Source: CALAED01 sp036555725 (lineage in GTDB: Bacteria; Actinomycetota; Actinomycetes; Streptosporangiales; Streptosporangiaceae). Taken from it: a stretch of DNA of 64,000 bases. Positions 40,994-47,865 of this stretch are shown piece after piece. The stretch's first letter is position 1; each line of letters starts with the position of its first letter. The stretch covers positions 1 through 64,000 of the forward strand of contig DATBKU010000153.1 of assembly GCA_036555725.1 (NCBI GenBank). The letters are read 5' to 3'. The position numbers were made by a program, and so were the translations under genes. The notes beneath the pieces are model-generated. The model did not search any database. It saw only the letters and a list, made by a program, of their open reading frames with translations, and was not told where the DNA came from.

Positions 40994-41494
40994 GTGCAAC
41001 GAATCGCCGTCTACCTGATGTGCCGCCCCGAGCACTTCACGGTCTCCTATGCCATCAACCCATGGATGGACCCGGCCACCGGCGCCGACCGGGAGCGCGC
41101 GATCCGGCAGTGGGAGGCGTTGCGTGCGGCGTATGCCGGGCTGGGCCACGGGGTCAGCCTCATCGACCCGGTCGAGGGGCTGCCGGACATGGTGTTCGGG
41201 CCAACGGCGCGCTCGTACTTCCCCGGCGCGTTCTCGCCGGGCAGCCGGGCCGTGCTGGAGCGGATGTTCCCCGACGCGATCAGCGCGGGGGAGGCGGACG
41301 CAGCGGTCCTCGGCCTCAACGCCGTGTCCGACGGCCGCCATATCGTCATCAACGCGGAGGCGACCGGACTGATCGGCGAACTGGACGGGCGTGGGTACGA
41401 GCCGATCCCCGTCGACCTGTCCGAGCTCCGCAAGGCGGGCGGCGGCCCCAAGTGCTGCACGCTTGAGCTCCGCGCCGAACCGACGGCCGTTTAG
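40994..41494 (+). pseudogene. Dimethylargininase-like gene with a large internal deletion
   Basis: 166 aa; the family is usually 260-290. The N-terminal third is normal: YLMCRPEHFTVSYAINPWMDP and LIDPVEGLPDMVF. The C-terminal third is normal too: YFPGAFSPGSRAVLERMFPD, LNAVSDGRHIVINAEATGLI and the nucleophile block KCCTLELR. Between PDMVF and SYFPGAF about 90-100 residues are absent, including the family's catalytic His block (FYHLDT) and the acidic residues. The joint is in frame, so a protein may still be made, but hydrolase activity is unlikely. AAGGAGG lies only one base before the GTG, also unusual. Confidence 0.7.
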
Positions 41495-41525
41495 CCTTGT
41501 CTAAATGTTTAGCTAAACCTAAGCT
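41490..41525 (+). promoter_or_regulatory. Promoter with four TTTAG/CTAAA half-sites before the XRE gene
   Basis: TTTAG (41490), CTAAA (41501), TTTAG (41508) and CTAAA (41513) alternate; the inner pair forms the perfect 12-bp palindrome GTTTAGCTAAAC. TTGTCT (41497-41502) and TAAGCT (41520-41525) are spaced by 17 bases as -35 and -10. The half-sites sit between and over these boxes, a layout for autorepression. Confidence 0.6.
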
Positions 41526-41579
41526 GGGGACAAGAGAGACACAGGCCGATGCGGCGAGATTCGCGGGAGAGGACTCCCC

Positions 41580-41852
41580 ATGGCACTTAGCCGACGCAGA
41601 CGTGCTCCGCAGGATCCTGCCGGTGACGAGGCCGTGGGTCTGCAGCAAGAGATCGTCGATGAGATCACGTGGTATATGCGTGAGCACAAGGTGACCCGCG
41701 CCGATCTGGCGTCCGCCATGGGCGTGTCGCCGGGCCGGGTCAGCCAGATCCTGTCCGGCGGAGAGAACCTCACGCTGCGCACGCTCAACCATGTCGTGAC
41801 CGCGCTCGGCGCGCGGATCGAGGTCAGCCTGCACCCCGACGACGACCTGTGA
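41580..41852 (+). CDS. XRE/Cro-type helix-turn-helix regulator
   Basis: 90-aa DNA-binding protein. After a basic N-terminus, LQQEIVDEITWYMREHKVTRADLASAMGVSPGRVSQILSG forms the HTH (recognition helix around residues 50-60), then LTLRTLNHVVTALGARIEVSL. The size and the last strand resemble antitoxin-type (HigA/MqsA-like) XRE proteins, but no toxin gene is adjacent: the upstream gene is the truncated dimethylargininase and the downstream one is convergent. Probably binds the four-half-site operator in its own promoter. Confidence 0.88.
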   Translation: MALSRRRRAPQDPAGDEAVGLQQEIVDEITWYMREHKVTRADLASAMGVSPGRVSQILSGGENLTLRTLNHVVTALGARIEVSLHPDDDL

Positions 41853-41894
41853 CGGTTCTCGCCTCTTCCGCGCTACCTTCGTACGACCCGGCTC

Positions 41895-42677
41895 CTAAGG
41901 GTGCGCTCCCAGATCCGCCGATGCCGCCTCTTCGCCGGCCATCCCGGTGAAGACCCTGAGCCGATAGAACCGCCTCTTGTAGGCGATCCCCAGTATGCGG
42001 ATGAGGTCTTGCTCCGCATGGTGCCGCAGCAGATCCGCCGTCCGGCCAAGATCGTCGCGGTACCGTTCGTACCGCTTCTCCCGCGTCACCCGGGTCGCCC
42101 GCAGCGCCGCGCGTACCTTTGACACCGCCGCGCCGTTCTCGACCAGCCGGACCACATCGAGCCGGTCCTCGATCGCCTTCAGCCGCGCGTCGAGCCGGGC
42201 CCGGCGGCGCTCTTCTGGAGAGAGCCGCTCCTTGATCGCGGCGTGGTAGTGGCGGGCGGCACCCAGCAACTGGTCGAGCCGCCACATCTGGTCGACGCGG
42301 GCCTCGCACCAGGTGAGCCGGTCGTCGGCCATGGCCTCGTGCAGGCGCTCCAGCAGAAACGGCACCCAAAGCGTCGGCACCTCGGTCAGCTTGCCGCGGC
42401 CCTCCTCGGGGCGCGGCCGTTCGAGGCGGCTGAGGTAGAGCGTGCTCGGCACGACGATCCCCAGCACCGCGGGCGGGACCACTCGCATGAGGAGGACGCC
42501 GATGAACGCTGCGACCGTCGAGCTGGTGCTGGTCAGCGCGATGGTCCCCAACGCCCACCAGCGACTGGACGGGCCGAAGGGGCGACCTTCACCGTGGCAG
42601 CGCAGGGACAGGAAGGCCACGGCGGAAAACCAGGCCAGTGCGAACGTCGTCCCGAACCCCAGCAGCCCATGCGCCAT
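41895..42677 (-). CDS. Uncharacterised membrane protein with charged coiled tail
   Basis: 260-aa protein I do not recognise. Two or three hydrophobic segments lie near the N-terminus (FGTTFALAWFSAVAFLSL; WALGTIALTSTSSTVAAFIGVLLM; VPPAVLGIVVPSTLYL). From residue 100 on it is a highly charged, helical cytoplasmic domain rich in Arg, Glu and Leu (ERLSPEERRRARLDARLKAIEDRL...), probably coiled-coil. No catalytic motif visible. It may be a membrane-anchored effector or sensor. A hairpin and a 20-codon frame with a strong ribosome site lie just upstream. Confidence 0.7.
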   Translation of the reverse strand: MAHGLLGFGTTFALAWFSAVAFLSLRCHGEGRPFGPSSRWWALGTIALTSTSSTVAAFIGVLLMRVVPPAVLGIVVPSTLYLSRLERPRPEEGRGKLTEVPTLWVPFLLERLHEAMADDRLTWCEARVDQMWRLDQLLGAARHYHAAIKERLSPEERRRARLDARLKAIEDRLDVVRLVENGAAVSKVRAALRATRVTREKRYERYRDDLGRTADLLRHHAEQDLIRILGIAYKRRFYRLRVFTGMAGEEAASADLGAHP

Positions 42678-42710
42678 CCCGCGGCCTTTCCGTGTCGCAT
42701 CCCGGTTATG

Positions 42711-42750
42711 TCCCCCGCCGGGGGGTGGGCCCCCGGCTTTAGGGCGGGGA
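42711..42750. terminator. Compound hairpin upstream of the membrane protein gene
   Basis: CCGGGGG-GTGGG-CCCCCGG is nested within TCCCCCGCC/GGCGGGGA. It lies downstream of ogt and of a 20-codon frame, in the leftward direction, so it can end that transcript or attenuate into the next gene. Confidence 0.5.
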
Positions 42751-42751
42751 C

Positions 42752-42814
42752 CTACATGCGGGTCGCGCCCGGAGCCGGGTGGAAATCCGCCTTTATCGTC
42801 GCAGGGATCGCCAT
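42752..42814 (-). CDS. Possible 20-aa short frame with strong ribosome site
   Basis: GGAGGATT directly precedes an ATG that opens MAIPATIKADFHPAPGATRM, ending in TAG just before the compound hairpin. The order short frame, hairpin, gene is what a leader peptide would show, but its residues are not of a known type (no run of one amino acid). Chance is a real alternative. Confidence 0.3.
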   Translation of the reverse strand: MAIPATIKADFHPAPGATRM

Positions 42815-42876
42815 AATCCTCCAGAAGGGCCGTTACGTTCCCACCGGGATGGCGCCGCGTCGTGCGAGCGAGGAGG

Positions 42877-43485
42877 CTAACGGCCGGGCCCCACCTCGGG
42901 ATCCCAGTCGAAGGTGGCGGGCAGTGCGCCTTCGAGGGTCAGCAGCCACCGTTTGATCTCGACCCCGGACCCGCCGCTGTAGCCGCCAAGGCTATTGCCG
43001 GCCACGATCCGATGGCACGGCACCACGATCGGAATCGGGTTCGACCCCATGATCTGGCCGATCGCCCGGGCCGGCACCTCGGTGCCGCTGCGCGCGCCCA
43101 GCTCGCCGTACGTCAGCACCCGCCCGTACGGCACGGTCGCGTGCAGCGTGGACAGCACCCGCTGCTGGAGCGGGGAGACGAGCCGCCAGTCGATCGGGAC
43201 GGTGAATCGCCTCAGGTCGCCCGCGAAGTAGGCGGCGAGCTCGGCGGCGACGGGAGCAGTCCGGGCCGGATCGTCGGCGACCGCCAGGCCGGTCGCGGCC
43301 GCCGCGCGGCGCCGAGCGCGCGGCGAGTCGCGGAAGTCGACCGCGGCCACCCCCGCCTCGGTAACGCTGACCAGCATGCGCCCGAGCGGTGTGCCGACCG
43401 CACCGAACGCGATGCTGTCAGCCGGCGGAGCGTCGATCGCGTGAAGCCCAGTCATGGGGTCCAGGTTACGGACCGCCTCCGACAT
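42877..43485 (-). CDS. ogt: Methylated-DNA-protein-cysteine methyltransferase (Ogt)
   Basis: 202-aa suicide repair enzyme transferring methyl groups from O6-methylguanine to its own cysteine. The active site IVVPCHRIVAGNSLGGYSGG is intact, preceded by the recognition helix VPYGRVLTYGELGARSG and the Arg/Asn region RAIGQIMGSNPIPI. The N-terminal domain (residues 25-110) is present, so this is the Ogt rather than an alkyltransferase-like form. ATG 43455 (MTGLHAID) is an alternative start. Monocistronic. Confidence 0.94.
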   Translation of the reverse strand: MSEAVRNLDPMTGLHAIDAPPADSIAFGAVGTPLGRMLVSVTEAGVAAVDFRDSPRARRRAAAATGLAVADDPARTAPVAAELAAYFAGDLRRFTVPIDWRLVSPLQQRVLSTLHATVPYGRVLTYGELGARSGTEVPARAIGQIMGSNPIPIVVPCHRIVAGNSLGGYSGGSGVEIKRWLLTLEGALPATFDWDPEVGPGR

Positions 43486-43564
43486 TCGAGCCGGCCATGG
43501 ACGATGTGTCCATGGCCGGCTTCCTCTCCCTACCGAGGCCTCTGTATCGACAGCTCCTTACGGC

Positions 43565-45922
43565 CTACGTGACCGAGCACGGGGTGGTATTGAGCGAGAA
43601 GTTGGCCGGTCTCCCGTTCGTACCGCTCCAGGAGGCGTTGAAGCCGATGCCGTCCATGGTCTGACCGGGGGCGATGACACCGTTGGTGGCGCTGCTCTCG
43701 ATCGGCACGTCGGCTCCGTCCTGTGCGGCCGTGCCGTTCCACGCGTCGTTGATCTGCTGGCCGTTGGGGAACGTGAACCGCAGCGTCCAGCCGTTGATCG
43801 GCCTGGTACCGGTGTTGGTAATCCGCGTCGTGGTGTTGAACCCACCGGAGCCGGTGCCCCACTGGCTGTTGACCACGTACTGCACCCGGCAGCTCGTCGG
43901 CGGTACGTCGCCGTGCTGGAAGAACACGTCGGGCGCCAAGTCCGACCGCGGGACGTCGGTGTTCGCGGCGATGATGTCGCCCAGGTTCCGCCGGTAGTCG
44001 ATGCCGTAGGTGTTCCGGATGAGGTCGAGCGCCGCCGTCTGGTTGCCGTAGAAGAACCGGTCGCCGTCGCGGAGCCGCTGGAACTCCCGGGCCCAGACGG
44101 CGCGCTGCAGCTCACCGAACTGGGTCCCGGCGATGTGCGGCTCGGCGAGCATCCCGACGAAGGCGTCCACGTTGTTGATGTTGTTGTTGTAGATGGCGCG
44201 CAGCCGGGCGGCGACGGGCGTGCGCCGGGCGCCCGTGGTGACCTCGTCCGCCAACCCCTCTTCGTCGTCGGCGGCGATCGCGGTGCCGAAGATGTTGCGG
44301 AGGTTGACGAAGTCCAGGCTGTTCGGGTCGTTGATCTCGTTGCCCGGGGTCAGCGTCGGATCCGACGGGAAGGCGTCGCTCGCTTCGCCGGTGATCTGGG
44401 CGAAGGACGTACGCGCCGGAAGGCCGTACGCCTGCCGCAGCTGGTTGTAGGTCGGCATGCCGTGGTCGCGGCCGCGCTCGATGTCGATCGCGCCGAGGTC
44501 GACGACGCCCTGGAAGCACTGCGGCAGCGTGGGGCCGTCCAGGCAGCCGGGGTTGCCGGAGACCGGCACCTGGAACAGCGTGCTGCGCAGCTGGTTGTCG
44601 ATCTGCTCGTCGTTCTTGTACTGCGACTCCTCACCCAGGGCCTCCAGCATCGGGCCGAGCTGGATCTGCTGGAGAAGGTCGGGGTTGAAGAAGGCGGCGT
44701 TGAGCGGAACGCCCAAAGTGGTCTCGGCGCCGTCCACCTCCACCTCGACGCCTTGGCCGCGCAGCGCGTCCAGCGCGGCCTGGTTGTAGCGCGAGGAGTT
44801 GGTCTCGACCTCGAACTCGCCGTGGATCTGGCTGTGCGCCCGGTAGCCCACGGTGGCGAACTCGTTGCTCAAGGTCGTGTTGATGCCCGAGTTGTAACCG
44901 CCGTAGGCGGGCAGGGTGATGCCCATCGCGGGCAGGAACTCGTTGTAGGTGATGAACTGCTCTTCCGCGCCGACGACACGGCGGGCGATCTGGAACTTGT
45001 CCTCCTCGCTGAGCGTGTTCGGCAGTTGGCTCACGATCCGGTTGTGCTCGCGGGCGAACAGCGTGTGGGTGGCCTGCAGAGCGATGTTCTCGTTCGCCCG
45101 GACGTCGCCGGCCACCGCGGCGTTGTTCGGGTTCGCCAGCAGCCGTCCGTCGACGTCCATCGCAGGTGCGCTCGACGGGTCGCCGCGGGTGGTGCGCCGC
45201 GGCAGGTAGTTGCTCGGCAGCAGCAGGCTGGCGCTGTTGTTCGCCGGGTTGCCGTCCACGGTGCCCTGGCGCAGCCAGTCGAGCCGCGTGTTGGTGCCGC
45301 CGTAGACGGGCCAGCCGCTGATGTACGAGTTGACCGTGTTGGTCTGCTGCCGTGGGTTGCTCGTGCTGGTCCCGCTGCCCGGGGCCGCGGCCGACCTGGT
45401 GAACGGGATGACGCCGAGATCGTTGCGGAAGACCTCCAGCGGGTCGCCGCTGTTGAACGGAATGTTCGCCGTCGTCGCCGTCGAGCCCGTGGCCGCACGC
45501 AGACCGAAGGTGTGGTCGAGGAACTGGCCCCAGGTCCAACCCCACTGGGTGAGCCGGGTCTCGTTGAAGATGTTCTGGTTGACGTCGTTGTGGAAGCGGT
45601 TGCTGATGAACCGGCTGTTCGGGCCGGACACCGGTGCGCCGACGCCGTCGGCATAACGTGCCGCCGTCACCCGGGAGTAGGCCGAGCCGACCTGGCCCCA
45701 GGTCGGGTTGGCCTGGTTGTTTCCGCTGCCGTCGAGGCTCTGGATCTCGAACGGCACGGCCGCCTGCGCGGTCGACGCCCCGGCCAGCACGGTCACGGCA
45801 CCGGTGACCAGCGCGCACACCCCGCTCAGCAGCGGGGTCCTGACCAGCGGGCGCAATCCGCCCGGGCCTCCATTGCCGCGACTTCGGGCGGTCCTCGTCA
45901 TCCCCTTGTGATGTAGCGTCAT
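43565..45922 (-). CDS. Secreted animal-type heme peroxidase with C-terminal family-2 carbohydrate-binding module
   Basis: 785 aa. A signal peptide ends near STAQA-AVPF (about residue 54). The peroxidase domain covers roughly residues 60-660: distal histidine block WGQFLDHTFGLR, LFAREHNRIVSQL, proximal histidine block VGYRAHSQIHGEF and the ERGRDHGMPTYNQLRQAYGL motif of the peroxinectin/cyclooxygenase superfamily. Residues about 677-784 form a CBM2: SCRVQYVVNSQW, GGFNTTTRITNTGTRPINGW, the surface tryptophans, and the terminal Cys partner in LNTTPCSV. It would oxidise substrates while anchored to cellulose or chitin. GGAG lies before ATG 45922. Confidence 0.9.
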   Translation of the reverse strand: MTLHHKGMTRTARSRGNGGPGGLRPLVRTPLLSGVCALVTGAVTVLAGASTAQAAVPFEIQSLDGSGNNQANPTWGQVGSAYSRVTAARYADGVGAPVSGPNSRFISNRFHNDVNQNIFNETRLTQWGWTWGQFLDHTFGLRAATGSTATTANIPFNSGDPLEVFRNDLGVIPFTRSAAAPGSGTSTSNPRQQTNTVNSYISGWPVYGGTNTRLDWLRQGTVDGNPANNSASLLLPSNYLPRRTTRGDPSSAPAMDVDGRLLANPNNAAVAGDVRANENIALQATHTLFAREHNRIVSQLPNTLSEEDKFQIARRVVGAEEQFITYNEFLPAMGITLPAYGGYNSGINTTLSNEFATVGYRAHSQIHGEFEVETNSSRYNQAALDALRGQGVEVEVDGAETTLGVPLNAAFFNPDLLQQIQLGPMLEALGEESQYKNDEQIDNQLRSTLFQVPVSGNPGCLDGPTLPQCFQGVVDLGAIDIERGRDHGMPTYNQLRQAYGLPARTSFAQITGEASDAFPSDPTLTPGNEINDPNSLDFVNLRNIFGTAIAADDEEGLADEVTTGARRTPVAARLRAIYNNNINNVDAFVGMLAEPHIAGTQFGELQRAVWAREFQRLRDGDRFFYGNQTAALDLIRNTYGIDYRRNLGDIIAANTDVPRSDLAPDVFFQHGDVPPTSCRVQYVVNSQWGTGSGGFNTTTRITNTGTRPINGWTLRFTFPNGQQINDAWNGTAAQDGADVPIESSATNGVIAPGQTMDGIGFNASWSGTNGRPANFSLNTTPCSVT

Positions 45923-46574
45923 TTCTTTCTCCTGGCATGCGGGGAAATTCTCAGGGCGAGAAAAGAGCCTCCTGTCGCCGGCGTGATGAGCGGGCAGGCA
46001 GTATCAAGGCAGCGCGAAAATGGGGGATAGAACCAGTGGGCCCAAGGACGGTAATGGCCGCCCTTGGACGTGGGAGTATGCGCTCGGCCGCCCGGTTCAC
46101 CAGGCGATTTCCGAGATCACTTGATAATGTGCGGCAAGGCGGGCATGGAGCTAATTCGCTGGGTATCCCTTCGACCGGCGGCCAGTTCATCGGCATAGTG
46201 ATCCGGGCCCAGGACGCGATCAATAGGCGGGATCCCCTTAAGGGAACGGCGCCCCGCTGATCATGAAAGCGTGGTTTCGCACGCACGGTCGATGAGGTAG
46301 GAAAATAGCGCGTACCCCGAGCGTCGCAAAGGTCCGAGAGGGCCCGCGGCCGGTCCGCCGCCGGCGCGGCGACGTGAAAACAACGCCGGGCTTTCACCCA
46401 CGCTTTCGCACGTCGCCGTCAGCTGTGCCGCCGTCAGCTGTGCCGCGCGCCGGCGCCCGTACGCCGCCGCCCCGCACGTCGGCGGCCGTACGAGCGCTCC
46501 TGGGCGGTCGAGCAGCCGCGTCGGTCGAGCAGGCCGCGCCGGTCGAGCAGGCCGCGTCGGTCGAGCAGGCCGCG
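45923..46574. other. 652-base gene-free stretch upstream of the peroxidase
   Basis: No convincing gene on either strand. It holds the peroxidase promoter, the palindrome CCCTTAAGGG (46235-46244), a 10-bp inverted repeat CGGCGACGTG (46367) / CACGTCGCCG (46409) with a 32-base loop that may end the leftward synthase transcript, and two tandem 15-bp copies of GCCGTCAGCTGTGCC (46415-46444). Confidence 0.5.
46235..46244. promoter_or_regulatory. CCCTTAAGGG palindrome in the peroxidase upstream region
   Basis: A 10-bp perfect palindrome about 313 bases before the peroxidase start. The same core is the centre of an 18-bp palindrome upstream of the tandem-LuxR gene at 50252-50269. Confidence 0.4.
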
Positions 46575-46589
46575 TCAGTCGAGCAGGCC
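46506..46589. repeat. Tandem 18-bp repeats at the 3' end of the synthase gene
   Basis: Five head-to-tail copies of GGTCGAGCAGGCCGCGTC with small changes: the first has 17 bases, the fifth is partial. The last copy contains the final codons and stop of the leftward gene (GLLD-stop). Eighteen bases equal six codons, so slippage would extend the gene in frame if the stop were lost. Confidence 0.85.
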
Positions 46590-47792
46590 GGGGAAGAGCG
46601 GCGCGAGCTGGTGCGGGTAGGCCGCGATCAGGCGAAGCTCGTCGTCAGTGAGCGGGCGGCTGGTCATGGCGTTGCAGAGCTGGACGAGCTGGAAGGTCAG
46701 CTCCTCGTCGGTGACCTCGATGCCGAGCCTGTCCATGACGTGCCGGAACCCGGCCTTGCCGCCGTACTCGCCGGTGAGCACCACCCGGCCCGACTGGGCG
46801 TGCCAGTCGTGCGGGAACGGCCCCAGGGTCGCGTCGTCGTACAGCTCGTAGTTCCCATGGTCTTTGAGCGCGCCGTCAGCGTGGATGCCGGACTCGTGCG
46901 CGAACGCGTTGCGGCCTACGCCGACCTGGTTGTACGGCAGCGGCTGGCCGAGCGCATAGCTCGCCCACAGCGCGCACCGCCGGGCCCACGACAGGTCGAG
47001 CGGGTCGCCGACCTCAGCGGTGAGCTCGAAGGCGTGCTCGAACGCCAGGATCGTCGACAGCAGGTCGGCGTTGCCGGACCGCTCGCCGATGCCGTTGACG
47101 CAGGTGTTGATCCACGCGTCCTGGCCGGCGTCGAGGTCGCCGAGCGCCCCGGAGATGGAGTTGGCCACCGCCAGCCCCAGGTCGTTGTGGCAGTGCGTCT
47201 CGACGGGCAGCCCGATCGCCCCGGCCAGCTTAGTGAAGCGGCCGCGGATCCGGTCGGGCGTGTCGCCGCCGATCGTGTCGCAGTAGCGCAGCCGGTCCGC
47301 CCCTGCCTCCTTGGCGGCCAGCCCGAACTCGATGAGGAACGCGTCATCCGTACGGGACCCGTCCTCGGCGTTGACGCCCACCGTCTTGGCGCCGCCCTCC
47401 CGGGCCGTCCGTACGGCGGCCGTCATCTCCCGGATGATCGCGTCGCGGTCGAGCCGGCCGCGGAACTTGTTGGCGATCATGTAGTCCGACGTGGAGATCG
47501 ACAGGTTGTAGTGCTGGAGCCCCAGCGGAACTGCCTTCTCGACGTCCTGCGGCACGCCACGGCACCAGCCGGACACGCGCAGCGCGCCGAACGCCCCCGC
47601 CTCCGCCAACGCCATCTGCGCACGGATGTACGGCACCTCGTGGAACAGGAACGGGAACCCGATCTCCGACTGCGCGACGCCGAGTTTGCCCAGGTAGTAG
47701 TTGACCATCGTCTTGCCGAACTTCGACAGCCCGGTCCGTGCGGTCTGCACTCCGTCGCGGTTCGTAACGTCAAGGAAATGAATCTGCGGCAT
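46575..47792 (-). CDS. Homocitrate synthase / 2-isopropylmalate synthase family protein
   Basis: 405-aa DRE-TIM metallolyase. MPQIHFLDVTNRDGVQTART carries the metal-binding Asp and catalytic Arg (TNRDGVQ), THCHNDLGLAVANSISG the two metal histidines, and VNGIGERSGNADLL the second signature; NAFAHESGIHADGAL is also typical. There is no C-terminal LeuA-type regulatory domain, so 400 aa fits homocitrate-synthase-like enzymes condensing acetyl-CoA with a 2-oxo acid. The partner oxo acid is uncertain; 2-oxoglutarate is one option. ATG 47792 has TGAGGGC upstream. Divergent from a DNA-binding citrate synthase, sharing an operator. Confidence 0.88.
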   Translation of the reverse strand: MPQIHFLDVTNRDGVQTARTGLSKFGKTMVNYYLGKLGVAQSEIGFPFLFHEVPYIRAQMALAEAGAFGALRVSGWCRGVPQDVEKAVPLGLQHYNLSISTSDYMIANKFRGRLDRDAIIREMTAAVRTAREGGAKTVGVNAEDGSRTDDAFLIEFGLAAKEAGADRLRYCDTIGGDTPDRIRGRFTKLAGAIGLPVETHCHNDLGLAVANSISGALGDLDAGQDAWINTCVNGIGERSGNADLLSTILAFEHAFELTAEVGDPLDLSWARRCALWASYALGQPLPYNQVGVGRNAFAHESGIHADGALKDHGNYELYDDATLGPFPHDWHAQSGRVVLTGEYGGKAGFRHVMDRLGIEVTDEELTFQLVQLCNAMTSRPLTDDELRLIAAYPHQLAPLFPGLLD

Positions 47793-47824
47793 GCCCTCAA
47801 GTTGACACGTCGCGGCAACCTTTA

Positions 47825-47845
47825 TCAATATTGACTTAAATCAAT
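47825..47845. promoter_or_regulatory. TCAAT/ATTGA operator between synthase genes
   Basis: TCAATATTGA (47825-47834) is a perfect 10-bp palindrome; ATTGACTTAAATCAAT (47830-47845) is a second, near-perfect one sharing a half-site. Three half-sites in 21 AT-rich bases lie within the 73-base gap between the divergent starts. Confidence 0.6.
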
Positions 47846-47865
47846 GTGATGACAACGCGGAGTGG

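Noticed and set aside
45937..46260. 107-codon frame upstream of the peroxidase
   Set aside because: No ribosome site, no motif and compositionally random; it also spans the peroxidase promoter.
46506..46589. Possible CRISPR array
   Set aside because: The repeats are directly adjacent, without unique spacers, and only 18 bp long.
46374..47834. 486-codon rightward open frame with tandem peptide repeats (VEQAA)
   Set aside because: It is antisense to the homocitrate-synthase-like gene; the apparent protein repeats merely reflect the 18-bp DNA repeats.
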